From contig NW_004624800.1 of assembly GCF_000247695.1 (NCBI RefSeq), positions 8,592,180 to 8,656,179 of the forward strand: 64,000 nucleotides of DNA. Direction: 5' to 3'. Position 1 is the stretch's first letter, and each line of letters opens with the position of its first letter. The notes beneath the pieces were generated by a model, which was given only the letters and a program-made list of their open reading frames with translations, was not told the DNA's origin and searched no databases. This DNA is from Heterocephalus glaber (taxonomy: Eukaryota > Chordata > Mammalia > Rodentia > Bathyergidae). The translations under genes and the position numbers were made by a program. Positions 62,926-64,000 of the stretch are shown piece after piece.

Positions 62926-62998
62926 CCTGAACATTTTCAATCTGTGGTTGGTTGACCCATGGATGAGGAACCCATGGATCCAGATGGCTGACTGTACT
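62926..62998 (-). mobile_element. Tigger-type DNA transposon end fragment
   Basis: ttttcaatctgtggttggtt, gacccatggatgaggaaccc, atggatccagatggctgact, gtact is the terminal part of a Tigger/pogo-type element (the tcaatccgcggttggttgaa and gaacccgcggata landmarks). Strand is nominal. Confidence 0.75.
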
Positions 62999-62999
62999 G

Positions 63000-64000
63000 T
63001 TGTATTTAGTGCAGTCCTCCATAATGTTATATACATACACACATACATACATACATAATATAATTTACATACATCGTAGAGTCATCAGCTTCTCTCATAA
63101 GAATTTTTTAATAGGTTTTTCTTTCAATGCACAGGCTTGAATTGGCTGATGTTTCTGTGGGTTAGAATGACAATTAACTGGTGGAAAAACCCTATTAAAA
63201 CAAAGGAATACAGACCCCATATTCTTTATTTTACACCTCAATAAGGTCACTGTCTTCTACTTTTATAAAAAACCCCATGTATTTGTGATTACCATATTCC
63301 TAATTTTCATTCTTCAAATTAGAATTGTATTGAAAGCCTGCTACTGGGGTAGCACACCCAAAAGTTCATTAGACCAGAATCAGGATGAAGTGGGTCTCCA
63401 ACCTAGTTATGAAAGTAAGTTTGTGTGACATTATGGAAGGGGCACCCCAATTATGAGGCCCCAAATTTTTATTTGACCATCATAATTTTTTAAAAAGTGT
63501 ATGTCATGATAATATTTGATGATGAACCCTGCAATAAGGTGGCACAACATCATCAAAATAGGTAATTTGATCAATAACACTCTTAAATTTTTGTTAGTCA
63601 TCTAGTTCACAAAAGGACTCATTAGAAAATAGGTAAAACCCATTTTGCCGGAAATACCACTTTAAATGCTACATCAGGAAGACAGGAAGACACAAGTGCA
63701 GTACATAAAGTGAAAACTGAACCACAATGGGGTTGGCTTCAGGCCCTTCAGTCAGTGTTCGATTGAGTGGATGAATAGAGAACTGCAAGAACATTCTGTG
63801 GGACTGAATTTTGTCATGAGTGCTTGCACACTAAAAAGGATAAAGCAAAAATCAAGGATGATTTCTAAGTGTTTTGTCTGGAAGAACGTAGGATATGTTG
63901 GTGCCAATTCCAAACGTGGAAAAGGCTAGTAGAGAAACAGATTCAAGGAAGAAAATCAAGAGTGATATTCCAGTCTTAAATTGAGACATGTATTAGTCAT
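63000..64000. other. Intron to window end; (ACAT)n run
   Basis: (ACAT)n at 63031-63057. The rest shows no gene. The last 300 bp (tgtgggactgaattttgtca, aaggatgatttctaagtg) may be an old unclassified repeat. Confidence 0.4.

Larger units (their letters stand above)
45881..64000 (-). other. CNTNAP2: CNTNAP2 upstream intron (intron 2 by human numbering), partial
   Basis: Everything right of the exon lies upstream of it on the minus strand. No further CNTNAP2 exon was recognised to the window end. It is filled with repeats described separately. Identity is inferred from the exon. Confidence 0.78.

Overview
The window is mammalian nuclear DNA, AT-rich and almost entirely non-coding. It most likely comes from a non-murid rodent. 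The evidence is a set of about 17 copies of one tRNA-derived SINE of the rodent ID-like type, one B1-ID-like dimer, lineage-specific L1 tails and numerous MaLR-like LTRs, alongside ancient MIR, MER5, Tigger, MLT1 and old L1 fragments. Mouse-type B1 and B2 arrays are absent. I cannot fix the genus from sequence alone.

The only functional coding sequence I can support is one 194-bp exon on the minus strand at 45687-45880. It encodes part of the discoidin (F5/8 type C) domain of CNTNAP2 (Caspr2), with an intact acceptor and a GTAAGT donor. From memory of the human gene this is exon 3. The rest of the window is then two very large CNTNAP2 introns: the downstream intron (intron 3) at 1-45686 and the upstream intron (intron 2) at 45881-64000.

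The second recognisable gene-derived sequence is a full-length processed retrocopy of GID8 (TWA1) on the plus strand at about 6880-8634. It carries its GC-rich 5' UTR, coding region, 3' UTR, AATAAA and poly(A), but a 4-nt and a 1-nt insertion break the frame.

Layout: 1-150, arm of an inverted L1; 3.5-5.15 kb, twin-primed L1 plus an LTR; 6.9-8.95 kb, GID8 retrocopy plus a SINE; 9-12.6 kb, dense old repeats and LTRs; 12.5-18.6 kb, SINEs, L1 tails and a 1.4-kb L1 with clean target-site duplications; 20-21.3 kb, ancient L1; 25.2-25.4 kb, a degenerate minisatellite; 28.8-29.5 kb, an L1 tail with a duplicated 3' UTR; 31-36 kb, LTRs, a SINE and MIR; 41-44.5 kb, a B1-ID dimer, a Tigger-like element and MER5 with two SINEs; 45.7 kb, the CNTNAP2 exon; 46.8-50 kb, nested SINEs, LTRs and an old L1 split by younger insertions; 55.6-56.5 kb, an L1 reverse-transcriptase fragment with a lost catalytic residue; 57-63 kb, more SINEs and old repeats.

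I see no operon, CRISPR array, defence locus or other undescribed multi-gene system. The items most worth a second look concern retrotransposition structure and the GID8 retrocopy lying antisense inside CNTNAP2.
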